Below, piece by piece: positions 1 to 6,443 of a stretch of DNA of 6,621 nucleotides (within the stretch, counting starts at the first letter, position 1; every line of letters begins with the position of its first letter). This DNA comes from CAYPKW01 sp964411425. GTDB lineage: Bacteria > Pseudomonadota > Alphaproteobacteria > Dongiales > Dongiaceae. A program made the position numbers and the translations under genes. The notes beneath the pieces are model-generated. The model did no database searches. It saw nothing but the letters and a program-made list of their open reading frames with translations, and had not been told where the DNA came from. The stretch covers positions 1-6,621 of the forward strand of contig CAYPKW010000114.1 of assembly GCA_964411425.1 (NCBI GenBank), read 5' to 3'.

Positions 1-27
1 TTCGATGGATAATCGGCGCGCCCAGGA

Positions 28-44
28 AGCCAGCGGGGCTGGCT
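28..44. repeat. Small inverted repeat in the leader of the binding-protein gene
   Basis: AGCCAGC at 28-34 is perfectly complementary to GCTGGCT at 38-44 with a three-base GGG loop. It lies about 65 bases before the start codon. It has no T-run after it, so it is not an evident terminator. It could be a leader hairpin or chance. I see no convincing promoter in positions 1-109; the promoter probably lies left of the window. Confidence 0.3.
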
Positions 45-96
45 GGACGCAACGTGGGCCGGAACAAGCGCCAAGGGGCGTCAAGCACACATATCA

Positions 97-104
97 GGTG
101 GAGG
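97..104 (+). promoter_or_regulatory. Ribosome binding site of the binding-protein gene
   Basis: GGTGGAGG, with its GGAGG core at 100-104, lies five bases before the ATG at 110. It decides the start in favour of 110 over the in-frame ATG at 5, which has only four bases of upstream sequence in the window. Confidence 0.75.
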
Positions 105-109
105 AATCA

Positions 110-1375
110 ATGAAAGACAGGAAGGTTGGACATGCGCGCGGCCTCACGCGTCGCGCGGCATTGCAGGGGATCACGGCGACCGCCGGGGTGGCCGCGGCAT
201 CCCTGGCGGCGCCGGCCATCGTGCGGCGCGCCGGCGCGGCCGATCCCATCAGGGTCGGGGTCATCTCGCCGCTCACCGGCGCGTGGACCGTCTACGGGCG
301 GGCGCACGCCTCGGGCTTCGAACTGGCGGTGGACGAGATCAACGCCCGCGGCGGCGTCCTCGGCCGGCCAATGGAGGTCGTGCTCGGCGATTCCAAGACC
401 GAACCGCGCATCGTCGTCGAGCAGGCGAACCGCCTGATCCGGCAGGAGAAGGTGGACTTCCTCGCCGGCACCTTTTCGAGCGCCGAGCGCCAGGCCGGCG
501 CCCCGGTGGCGACCCAGGCCAACAAGGTCCTGCTCTATCCCACCTTCTACGAGGGGCAGGAGAAAGAGTACTTCCCCGGCGTCTGCAACAAGAACATCTT
601 CATGTTCGGGCCGGAGCCGACCCAGCAGGCCTACCCGTTCATGGAGTTCATGATGAACAAGTTCGGCAAGAAGTTCTTTATGATCGGGTCGGACTACGTG
701 TGGCCCCGCGTCACCAACCTGGTGACCAAGCGCAAAATCGACGAGCTCGGCGGCGAGGTGGTGGCGGAGGTCTACATCCCCTTCAACACCCCGCAGTACG
801 ATTCGGTATTGCGCGACATCCGCAACTCCGGGGCCAACATCATCTACCACTCGCTCACCGGCAGCGACACGGTGAACTTCGGGCAGCAGTTCCATGCCGC
901 CGGCATGAGCGAGGACTTCGCATACTGGACCGTGGACGACGAGGAGGTGGTGACCTCCGGCCTCGGCCCCGAGGTCTCGGCGGGCCACTACGTGAGCTTC
1001 GACTACTTCATGTCGATCGGTCATGCGAACAACAAGACGTTCCTCGAATCCTTCAAGAAGAAGTATGGGCCGGACGCGCTGATGAACACCGTCGGCGTCG
1101 CCATGTACAACGCCGCGCATATGGCGGCGCTCGCCATCGAGAGGAAGGGCGAAGTCAGCACGGACGCTCTCCGCGAGGGTCTCGAGGACCTGGTGTTCGA
1201 CAAGGCGCCGCAGGGCACGGTGACGATGCGCAAACTCGACCATCAGGCGGTCGTGCCGTCCTATCTCATGCGGGTGCGGGCGGGATGGACGAGCGTCAAC
1301 GACATGTTCGAGGAGATCATGTCGGTGCCCGAGGCGATCCCGCTCGACGCCCGCTGCGATTACCCGCTTAAATAG
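110..1375 (+). CDS. ABC transporter substrate-binding protein, urea/short-chain amide type (UrtA/AmiC/FmdD-like)
   Basis: Periplasmic binding component of the importer encoded just downstream; it captures the substrate and delivers it to the two permeases. The 421-aa protein starts with a signal peptide: twin arginines at residues 14-15 (LTRRAALQG, a Tat-type motif), a hydrophobic Ala-rich stretch at about 21-37, and a likely cleavage after AGAA at about 44. The mature part is a Peripla_BP_5/6 type I fold: IRVGVISPLTG at about 47-57, NARGGVLGRPMEV at 78-90, YPTFYEGQ at 143-150, GSDYVWPR at 193-200 and APQG at 366-369. YPTxYEG and GSDYxxPR are shared with the amide sensor AmiC and with UrtA as I recall them, which points to urea or a short amide rather than an amino acid. 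Length is normal for UrtA. The start is set by a strong GGAGG five bases upstream; the frame is open back to an ATG at 5, but that extension (NRRAQEASG...) looks non-coding and would bury the signal peptide. The exact ligand is not settled by sequence. Confidence 0.93.
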   Translation: MKDRKVGHARGLTRRAALQGITATAGVAAASLAAPAIVRRAGAADPIRVGVISPLTGAWTVYGRAHASGFELAVDEINARGGVLGRPMEVVLGDSKTEPRIVVEQANRLIRQEKVDFLAGTFSSAERQAGAPVATQANKVLLYPTFYEGQEKEYFPGVCNKNIFMFGPEPTQQAYPFMEFMMNKFGKKFFMIGSDYVWPRVTNLVTKRKIDELGGEVVAEVYIPFNTPQYDSVLRDIRNSGANIIYHSLTGSDTVNFGQQFHAAGMSEDFAYWTVDDEEVVTSGLGPEVSAGHYVSFDYFMSIGHANNKTFLESFKKKYGPDALMNTVGVAMYNAAHMAALAIERKGEVSTDALREGLEDLVFDKAPQGTVTMRKLDHQAVVPSYLMRVRAGWTSVNDMFEEIMSVPEAIPLDARCDYPLK

Positions 1376-1383
1376 AGCGGCGA

Positions 1384-1421
1384 CCGGCGGCCCGGGCCGG
1401 CATGGGGGCCCGGGCCGCCGG
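1384..1421. repeat. Perfect 15-bp intercistronic stem-loop between binding-protein and permease genes
   Basis: Positions 1384-1398 (CCGGCGGCCCGGGCC) pair perfectly with 1407-1421 around an eight-base loop, GGCATGGG. Every pair is G-C. It begins eight bases after the stop codon of the binding-protein gene and ends just before the GGGGAG ribosome binding site of the permease gene. There is no T-run, so it does not look like a full intrinsic terminator. Stem-loops at this position in other transporter operons, such as malE-malF, protect the upstream message and lower expression of the membrane genes; that role here is inference. Confidence 0.75.
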
Positions 1422-1428
1422 AGAGGGC

Positions 1429-1434
1429 GGGGAG
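1429..1434 (+). promoter_or_regulatory. Ribosome binding site deciding the start of permease 1
   Basis: GGGGAG lies three bases before the ATG at 1438. An alternative in-frame ATG at 1402 sits inside the loop of the stem-loop and would add twelve Gly/Ala/Arg-rich residues unlike permease N-termini, so 1438 is preferred. Confidence 0.6.
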
Positions 1435-1437
1435 ATC

Positions 1438-2304
1438 ATGCTGTCCACCACGCTCAGCGTCCTCATCGACGCGAGTCTGTTGACGCTGACGCTGGCGCTC
1501 GCCTCGCTGGGGCTCGCGATCATCTTCGGCCTCATCGGCGTCATCAACATGGGCCACGGCGCCATGCTGACGCTCGGCGCTTATCTCGTCTGGGCCTGCC
1601 TCGGCGCCGGCGTACCGTTCGTCGTCGCGGCCTTGCTGGCGGGCGCCGGCGTGGCTTTGGTCGGGTTGCTGCTTGAGCACTGCATCATCCGCTATTTCTA
1701 CGACCGCCCCTTCGACACCATCCTGATCACCTGGGGCTGCTACCTGATCGGCACTGAGTTGATCAAGCTGTCGTTCGGCACCAACTTCCTCCACGTGCCG
1801 AGCCCGCTGCCGGACGCCTTCGACCTCGGCTTCCAGCGGGTTCCCGCCTATCGCGCGGTGCTGGCCGTCTTCACGCTGGCGTTGCTCATCGGCATCGCCT
1901 TCGTCTTCTTCCGCACCAACCTCGGCATCAAGATCCGGGCCTTGACCCAGGACCGCGAGATGGCGAGCCTGCTTGGCCTCGACATCGGCGCTACTTACAA
2001 GCTGGTGTTCGTTGCCGGCTCGTTCCTCGCTGGGCTGGCCGGCGCACTGATCGCACCGATGTTCAGCGTCCACCCCTACATGGGCATGGACTTCCTCATC
2101 CGGAACTTCTTCGTCGTCATCGTCGGCGGCATCGGGCAGCTCCTGGGCGGTACGCTGGTCGGCAGCCTGCTCATTGGCGGGGCCGAGACCTTCTTCGCGC
2201 TCTTCTCGACGCAGACCTTCGCGCAGACGGTGGTATTCGCGCTCGCCATCATCGCGCTGCGCCTCCGCCCCGAGGGCGTGCTGACGTCGAGGCTGCAACG
2301 ATGA
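1438..2304 (+). CDS. HAAT-family ABC transporter permease 1 (UrtB/LivH/FmdE type)
   Basis: First of two inner-membrane permeases forming the translocation channel. From the ATG at 1438 the product has 288 residues, the usual length for LivH and for the short form of UrtB. It is hydrophobic throughout, with about eight likely membrane segments (roughly 14-36, 42-56, 59-79, 95-111, 140-158, 189-209, 224-248 and 260-274). Family hallmarks are GVINMGHGAMLTLGAY at 34-49, the cytoplasmic coupling loop GIKIRALTQDREMASLLGLD at 163-182 that contacts the ATPase, and VVIVGGIGQLLGGTLVG at 226-242. The C-terminus ends in the typical LRLRPEGVL at 274-282. It overlaps the next permease gene by four bases (ATGA), so the two are probably translated together. 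Assignment to the family is firm; urea or amide specificity comes from the binding protein and the amidase, not from this sequence. Confidence 0.93.
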   Translation: MLSTTLSVLIDASLLTLTLALASLGLAIIFGLIGVINMGHGAMLTLGAYLVWACLGAGVPFVVAALLAGAGVALVGLLLEHCIIRYFYDRPFDTILITWGCYLIGTELIKLSFGTNFLHVPSPLPDAFDLGFQRVPAYRAVLAVFTLALLIGIAFVFFRTNLGIKIRALTQDREMASLLGLDIGATYKLVFVAGSFLAGLAGALIAPMFSVHPYMGMDFLIRNFFVVIVGGIGQLLGGTLVGSLLIGGAETFFALFSTQTFAQTVVFALAIIALRLRPEGVLTSRLQR

Positions 2305-3326
2305 CGGCCGCACTCGCCGCCGCCGCGCCCTCGCTGGCGCGTCGGCTGACCTCTTCGGAGGACGGCGCGGCGCTTGTGGCTTTCCTCCTGCTGGCCCTGC
2401 TGCCGATCCCGATCTCGGGATACCTGATCTACATCCTGCCGCAGTACATGCTGCACGGCGTCATGGCCATGTCGCTGGCATTGCTGTGGGGCCGCGCCGG
2501 TATCCTCAGTTTCGGCCAGGCCGGCTTCTACACCATCGGCGCCTACATTATGGGACTCGCCTATCTGTGGGTGCCGCTGGTCAATCCGGCCTATGCCGCG
2601 ATGGCGATCGCGCTCGTGATCGGCGGGCTGCTCGCCGCCGTGCTCGGCTATTTCATGTTCAGCGCCGGCGTGCGCTCCACCTATTTCGTCATCGTCACCT
2701 TGGCCGTCTCGATCATCGTCCGCCAGGTGGCGGTGAGCCAATCGCAGATCACCGGCGGCTGGAACGGCATGTACATCGAGCGCATGTCGCTGACCCTCGG
2801 CGACTGGCTCAGCATCTCCCTCTTCGATGATGCGCCGATGTACTACTTCGTGCTGGCTATCGTCGTCGGCGTCTACCTGCTGCTGCGCTGGCTGGTCGGC
2901 GCCAAGTTCGGCAAGGTGCTGGCCGGCATCCGCGAGAACGAAGACCGTGTGCTCTCGCTTGGCTTCGATGTCTCCCATTATAAGACGGCCGCATTCGCCC
3001 TCGCCGGCGCCATCTCGGCCTTCGCCGGCGCGCTCTATGGCACCAACGCGGGTTTCGTGGCGCCGGCGCTCGCCGACGTGAACTTTTCCACCGAGGTCGT
3101 GGTCTGGGTGGCGATCGCCGGCCGGACGAGCCTGCTGGGCGCCTTTCTCGCCGCCATCGCCGTTTCCTTGCTGTCGAACTATTTGAGCGCGCTGATCCCG
3201 GCCTACTGGCCGCTCATCCTGGGCCTAGTGTTTGTGGCCGTAATCGTCTATTTCCGCGGCGGCGTGGCTGGAGCACTCGAGCGCTGGAACCGGCACCGGC
3301 TCGAACGGCGGGCGGCCAATGGCTGA
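2301..3326 (+). CDS. HAAT-family ABC transporter permease 2 (UrtC/LivM/FmdF type)
   Basis: Second inner-membrane permease, expected to pair with the preceding one. It has 341 residues, with a short cytoplasmic N-terminus (to about residue 22) followed by about nine or ten hydrophobic segments. Recognisable LivM/UrtC signatures are WGRAGILSFGQAGFYTIGAY at 63-82, ITGGWNGM at 150-157 and the coupling loop GKVLAGIRENEDRVLSLGFD at 204-223, followed by YKTAAFALAGAISAFAGALY. The C-terminal tail, about residues 321-341, is basic and probably cytoplasmic. The start ATG overlaps the previous stop (ATGA), with GAGG at 2289-2292 as ribosome binding site. The end overlaps the ATPase gene by eight bases. 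No truncation or frameshift is seen. Confidence 0.93.
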   Translation: MTAALAAAAPSLARRLTSSEDGAALVAFLLLALLPIPISGYLIYILPQYMLHGVMAMSLALLWGRAGILSFGQAGFYTIGAYIMGLAYLWVPLVNPAYAAMAIALVIGGLLAAVLGYFMFSAGVRSTYFVIVTLAVSIIVRQVAVSQSQITGGWNGMYIERMSLTLGDWLSISLFDDAPMYYFVLAIVVGVYLLLRWLVGAKFGKVLAGIRENEDRVLSLGFDVSHYKTAAFALAGAISAFAGALYGTNAGFVAPALADVNFSTEVVVWVAIAGRTSLLGAFLAAIAVSLLSNYLSALIPAYWPLILGLVFVAVIVYFRGGVAGALERWNRHRLERRAANG

Positions 3327-4038
3327 GCTTCTGCGCGCCGAGGGCCTCACCAAGACGTTTCGCGGCTTGGTCGCCAACAGCGCGATCGACTTTGCGATCG
3401 CGGCCGGCGAGATCCGCTGCCTCATCGGTCCCAACGGCGCCGGCAAGACGACCTTCATCAGCATGATCTCCGGGCATCAGCGGCCGACCTCCGGGCGCGT
3501 CCGCTTCAAGGGCCGCGACATCACCGGGCTCCCCGCCCACCGCATCGCGCGCATGGGCATCCTGCGCAAGTTCCAGACGCCCGCCGTGTTCGACAACCTG
3601 ACGGTATGGGAGAACATCGAATTGGCCGCCTTGGCGACCGCCCTCTCGGCGAGGCGGCGGCGCGCGCGGATCGCCGACACGCTCGGCCTCGTGCGCCTCG
3701 CAGCTGCGGCGGAGCAGACCGTGGGCGCGCTCGCTCACGGCCAGCGGCAATGGCTGGAGATCGGCATGCTGCTGGCCCGAGAAGCCCAGCTCCTGCTGCT
3801 GGATGAACCCACCGCGGGCATGACGGCGGAGGAGACGCACTCGACGGGCGAGCTGATCCGCCGGTTGGTGCGCGAGATGCACCTCTCCGCCATCATCATC
3901 GAGCACGACATCAACTTCATCCGCGACCTGCAGGCGCCGGTCACCGTGCTGCACCTCGGGCGCATTCTGGTGGAAGGCTCCTTCGCCCAGATCGCGCACG
4001 ACGAGCGGGTGCGCAGCGTCTATTTGGGGAATGCCTGA
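3319..4038 (+). CDS. ABC transporter ATP-binding protein 1 (UrtD/LivG type)
   Basis: Cytoplasmic ATPase that, with the next gene product, powers the importer. The 239-aa protein has all ABC motifs in order: Walker A GPNGAGKTT at 37-45, Q-loop Gln86 in RKFQTPAVF, signature LAHGQ at 138-142, Walker B LLLLDEP at 158-164 with catalytic Glu163, and H-loop His196 in IIEHD. The stretch LAHGQRQWLEIGMLL and the following DEPTAGMT closely match urea-type UrtD proteins as I remember them, where the signature is usually LSHGQ. This favours the urea/amide branch over the LivG branch. The gene begins eight bases inside the preceding permease gene and shares one base with the next gene (TGATG), which indicates a coupled operon. 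Confidence 0.94.
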   Translation: MAELLRAEGLTKTFRGLVANSAIDFAIAAGEIRCLIGPNGAGKTTFISMISGHQRPTSGRVRFKGRDITGLPAHRIARMGILRKFQTPAVFDNLTVWENIELAALATALSARRRRARIADTLGLVRLAAAAEQTVGALAHGQRQWLEIGMLLAREAQLLLLDEPTAGMTAEETHSTGELIRRLVREMHLSAIIIEHDINFIRDLQAPVTVLHLGRILVEGSFAQIAHDERVRSVYLGNA

Positions 4039-4739
4039 TGGCTCTCGTCGCCGACTGCGTCTCGGCAGGCTACGGCACGGTGACCGTGCTGCGCGGCGTC
4101 AGCTTCGGCGTGGCGGAGGGCGAGATCCTCGGCGTCCTCGGGCGCAACGGCATGGGCAAAACCACTCTGATCCGTTGCCTCGCCGGAGTCATCGTCCCGA
4201 GCGCGGGCACTGTCTCGCTCGCCGGCGAGGACATCACTCGGCTGCCGGCGCACGAGCGCGCCCGGCGCGGCGTCGCCACGGTCGTCCAGGGCCGCGGCAT
4301 CTTCCCGCGCCTGAGCGTGCGCGAGAACCTGGAGATGGGCCGCATCGCCGGCGGCCACGTCAAGCGGAACCGGAGCGAGGAGGTATTGGCCTACTTCCCG
4401 CACCTGGCCGAGCGGCTCTCGCAGGCCGCCGGCACGCTGAGCGGCGGTGAGCAGCAAATGCTGGCCATCGGCCGGGCGCTGATGACCGACCCCAAGGTGA
4501 TGCTGCTGGACGAGCCCTCGGAAGGCATCATGCCGGTGCTGGTGCAGCAGATCGCTAAGATCGTGCAGGACATCAACCGCCAGGCTGGGCTTACCATCGT
4601 CATCGTCGAGCAGAACGTGCCGATGGTCTTCGGCCTGACCGATCGCTGCATCATCCTGGAGAAAGGACGCATTGTCGCCGAGGGTACGCGCGAGCAGGTC
4701 TCCAGCAGCACTGTCATGAAGGACTACCTTGCCATCTGA
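4038..4739 (+). CDS. ABC transporter ATP-binding protein 2 (UrtE/LivF type)
   Basis: Second cytoplasmic ATPase, expected to form a heterodimer with ATP-binding protein 1. It has 233 residues, the usual UrtE/LivF size. Motifs: Walker A GRNGMGKTT at 35-43, Q-loop Gln84 in VVQGRGIFPRLSV, signature LSGGEQQ at 134-140, Walker B VMLLDEP at 154-160 with Glu159, and the H-loop position occupied by Gln192 in VEQN. The EQN motif in place of EH is normal for LivF/UrtE and is not a defect. GRNGMGKTT and LDEPSEGIMP are typical of the UrtE branch. Translation starts at the ATG overlapping the previous stop by one base, with GGGGA at 4026-4030 seven bases upstream. This is the last transporter gene; 49 bases separate it from the amidase gene. 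Confidence 0.94.
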   Translation: MALVADCVSAGYGTVTVLRGVSFGVAEGEILGVLGRNGMGKTTLIRCLAGVIVPSAGTVSLAGEDITRLPAHERARRGVATVVQGRGIFPRLSVRENLEMGRIAGGHVKRNRSEEVLAYFPHLAERLSQAAGTLSGGEQQMLAIGRALMTDPKVMLLDEPSEGIMPVLVQQIAKIVQDINRQAGLTIVIVEQNVPMVFGLTDRCIILEKGRIVAEGTREQVSSSTVMKDYLAI

Positions 4740-4776
4740 TCGGTCCGGCAACGACGAACAAGGGGATTATCCATCA

Positions 4777-4783
4777 AAGGAGG
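4777..4783 (+). promoter_or_regulatory. Strong ribosome binding site of the amidase gene
   Basis: AAGGAGG, a near-perfect Shine-Dalgarno sequence, lies five bases before the ATG at 4789. It decides that start over the in-frame ATG at 4729, which lies inside the preceding ATPase gene and would add a hydrophilic 20-residue extension. It is the strongest such site in the window, suggesting the enzyme is made independently of upstream coupling and in quantity. Confidence 0.8.
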
Positions 4784-4788
4784 CCAAC

Positions 4789-6306
4789 ATGTCGATCCAA
4801 GCACCAAACGTAGAGCAAGTCCGGGACATCGCCGCCGAGTTCGGTATCGACCTCACGCCGGAAGACGCGGCGTCCTTCACCGGCCTGCTCAAGGGCATGA
4901 AGCCGTCTTATGATCGCCTGGACGAGCTCATCGAGCCGAGGCTCCCGGTGAAGTACCCGCGTACCGTGGGCGCGCGTCCGCCGGCGGCAGAGAACCCGTA
5001 CAACGCCTGGGCCTGGAGGGCCGAGATTCGCGGCGCCGCTACGGGGCCGCTGGCGGGCAAGCGGGTCGCGATCAAGGACAACATTTGCGTGGCCGGCCTG
5101 CCAATGATGAACGGCTCGCGCGTCCTCGAAGGCTATGTCCCCGAGATCGACGCTGTCGTCGTCACCCGCATCCTCGATTCCGGCGGCTCCATCGTGGGCA
5201 AGACTGTTTGCGAAGACCTGTGTTTTTCCGGCGGCAGCCACACGAGCAAACCTTTGCCGGTAAAGAACCCGCGCAAGCCTACGCATTCGGCCGGCGGCTC
5301 GTCGAGTGGCAGCGCCGCAGTCGTGGCGACGGGCGAAGTCGACATGGCGCTGGGCGGCGACCAAGGCGGTTCGATCCGCATGCCGGCCTGCTGGAGCGGA
5401 ATCTACGGGCTTAAGCCGACGCACGGGCTCGTTCCCTACACCGGGATCTTCCCCATCGAGCTCACGCTCGATCATTGCGGCCCGATGGCTGGGACGGTGG
5501 CCGACGTGGCGCGGCTGCTCGCCGCAATCGCCGGACCGGACGGTCGCGATCCGCGCCAGATCGATTGCGCCACCCAGGACTACAGGGCGGCCGTCGGCAA
5601 GGGCGTAAAGGGCCTCAAGGTCGCCGTCGTCAAGGAGGGCTTCGGGCGCCCCGAAAGCGAGCCAGTCGTCGACCGAAAGGTGAAGAAGGCAGCGCTACGC
5701 CTGAAGGCCCTGGGGGCCGAGGTGGCCGAGGTGTCGATTCCCATGCACCTCGACGGCCTGCACATCTGGAATGGCATCATCATTGAAGGCTCGACCGAAC
5801 TGATGATCAAGGGCAACTCCATGGGCACCAATTGGGAGGGCCTCTATACGACGAGCCTGCTGGATGCCTACGCCCGCGGCTGGCGCTCGCGCCCGAACGA
5901 CATGTCCGAGACCGTGAAGATGGTGCTGTTCATGGGCCAGTACCTGAACCGCTACTACCACGGTCGCTACTACGCCAAGGCGCAAAACCTGAAGTGGGCG
6001 CTGCGGGACGCGTACGACGCGGTGCTGAAGCGCTACGATCTTCTCGCCATGCCCACCAACCCGTTCCGCGCAACGGCGCTCCCAGCGCCCGATTGCTCGC
6101 GCGAGGAATATGTCGGGCGGGCACTCGACATGCTCGGCAACACCTGCCCATTCGACGCCAGCGGGCACCCGGCCATGAACGTGCCCTGCGGCATGGAGGA
6201 CGGGCTGCCGATCGGCCTCATGCTGGTGGGCCGACGCTATGACGAGGCGACCGTCCTGCGCGCGGCGGCCGCGTTCGAAAAGCTCGGCGACTGGAAGAAG
6301 ATGTGA
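4789..6306 (+). CDS. Amidase, amidase-signature family (enantioselective/nitrile-pathway type)
   Basis: Hydrolyses a carboxamide to the carboxylic acid and ammonia. The 505-aa protein has the complete Ser-cisSer-Lys triad: Lys96 in VAIKDNI, cis-Ser171 in GGSSSGSAA (169-177) and nucleophile Ser195 in GGDQGGSIRMPA (189-200). Further family blocks are PMMNGSR at 105-111, CEDLCFSGGS at 141-150, LKPTHGLVPYTG at 208-219 and the C-terminal LPIGLMLVGR at 473-482. The triad numbering, the leader up to KDN and the block CEDLCFSG agree, as I recall, with the roughly 520-aa Rhodococcus amidases that work after nitrile hydratase. That places it nearer to them than to GatA or the allophanate hydrolases. 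There is no signal peptide or membrane segment, so it acts in the cytoplasm on imported substrate. It shares strand and close spacing with the amide importer and is probably in the same operon. Substrate range (aliphatic, aromatic, formamide-like) and stereoselectivity cannot be read from the sequence. No nitrile hydratase gene is in the window. Confidence 0.94.
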   Translation: MSIQAPNVEQVRDIAAEFGIDLTPEDAASFTGLLKGMKPSYDRLDELIEPRLPVKYPRTVGARPPAAENPYNAWAWRAEIRGAATGPLAGKRVAIKDNICVAGLPMMNGSRVLEGYVPEIDAVVVTRILDSGGSIVGKTVCEDLCFSGGSHTSKPLPVKNPRKPTHSAGGSSSGSAAVVATGEVDMALGGDQGGSIRMPACWSGIYGLKPTHGLVPYTGIFPIELTLDHCGPMAGTVADVARLLAAIAGPDGRDPRQIDCATQDYRAAVGKGVKGLKVAVVKEGFGRPESEPVVDRKVKKAALRLKALGAEVAEVSIPMHLDGLHIWNGIIIEGSTELMIKGNSMGTNWEGLYTTSLLDAYARGWRSRPNDMSETVKMVLFMGQYLNRYYHGRYYAKAQNLKWALRDAYDAVLKRYDLLAMPTNPFRATALPAPDCSREEYVGRALDMLGNTCPFDASGHPAMNVPCGMEDGLPIGLMLVGRRYDEATVLRAAAAFEKLGDWKKM

Positions 6307-6340
6307 CGCGGCGCCGGTAAGACGCCGCCCCGGCTCGTGG

Positions 6341-6368
6341 CGCGGCGGCACGCCTTTTTGCCGTCGCG
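6341..6368 (+). other. Stem-loop after the amidase gene, possible weak terminator
   Basis: Positions 6341-6350 (CGCGGCGGCA) can pair with 6359-6368 (TGCCGTCGCG), ten pairs including one G-U, around the loop CGCCTTTT. Shorter alternative stems, for example 6324-6329 with 6344-6349, come just before the run of five T at 6355-6359 and could act as a poor intrinsic terminator. None has both a strong stem and a following T-run, so transcription end here is uncertain. The rest of the 137-base gap 6307-6443 is GC-rich and I see no gene in it. A promoter for accA must be here or upstream, but only weak boxes (TTGCCG at 6358, CTAGGA at 6386, with a spacing too long) are visible. Confidence 0.35.
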
Positions 6369-6443
6369 GCCCCGGGGTGCCTGTGCTAGGAACTCGGCCC
6401 GCCGGGGGCTGCTGCGGCCCGGCCGGCGCGGAGCCTTGCTGCG

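Noticed and set aside
107..1243. 378-aa open frame on the reverse strand opposite the binding-protein gene
   Set aside because: Its product is full of Arg, His, Val, Gly and Asp, typical of an antisense frame in GC-rich coding DNA. It covers a gene with clear family motifs and has no recognisable domain.
283..1371. 362-aa forward frame overlapping the binding-protein gene
   Set aside because: An Arg/Gly/His-rich frame-shifted reading of the true gene with no recognisable domain.
1402..1437. Upstream ATG at 1402 as the permease start
   Set aside because: It lies in the loop of the stem-loop and encodes twelve residues unlike the family. The ATG at 1438 has its own ribosome binding site and starts a normal permease N-terminus.
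1360..2978. Two overlapping reverse-strand frames of 317 and 300 aa opposite the permease genes
   Set aside because: Their very Gln-, Asp-, Arg- and Ala-rich composition is what hydrophobic permease codons give when read backwards. They show no motif and overlap one another.
3214..4751. Reverse-strand frames of 261 and 243 aa opposite the two ATPase genes
   Set aside because: Both are shadows of genes with complete Walker A, signature and Walker B motifs. Their composition is non-protein-like.
4774..6351. Reverse-strand frames of 233 and 218 aa opposite the amidase gene
   Set aside because: They mirror the amidase codons, have no domain, and lie across a gene whose catalytic residues are all intact.
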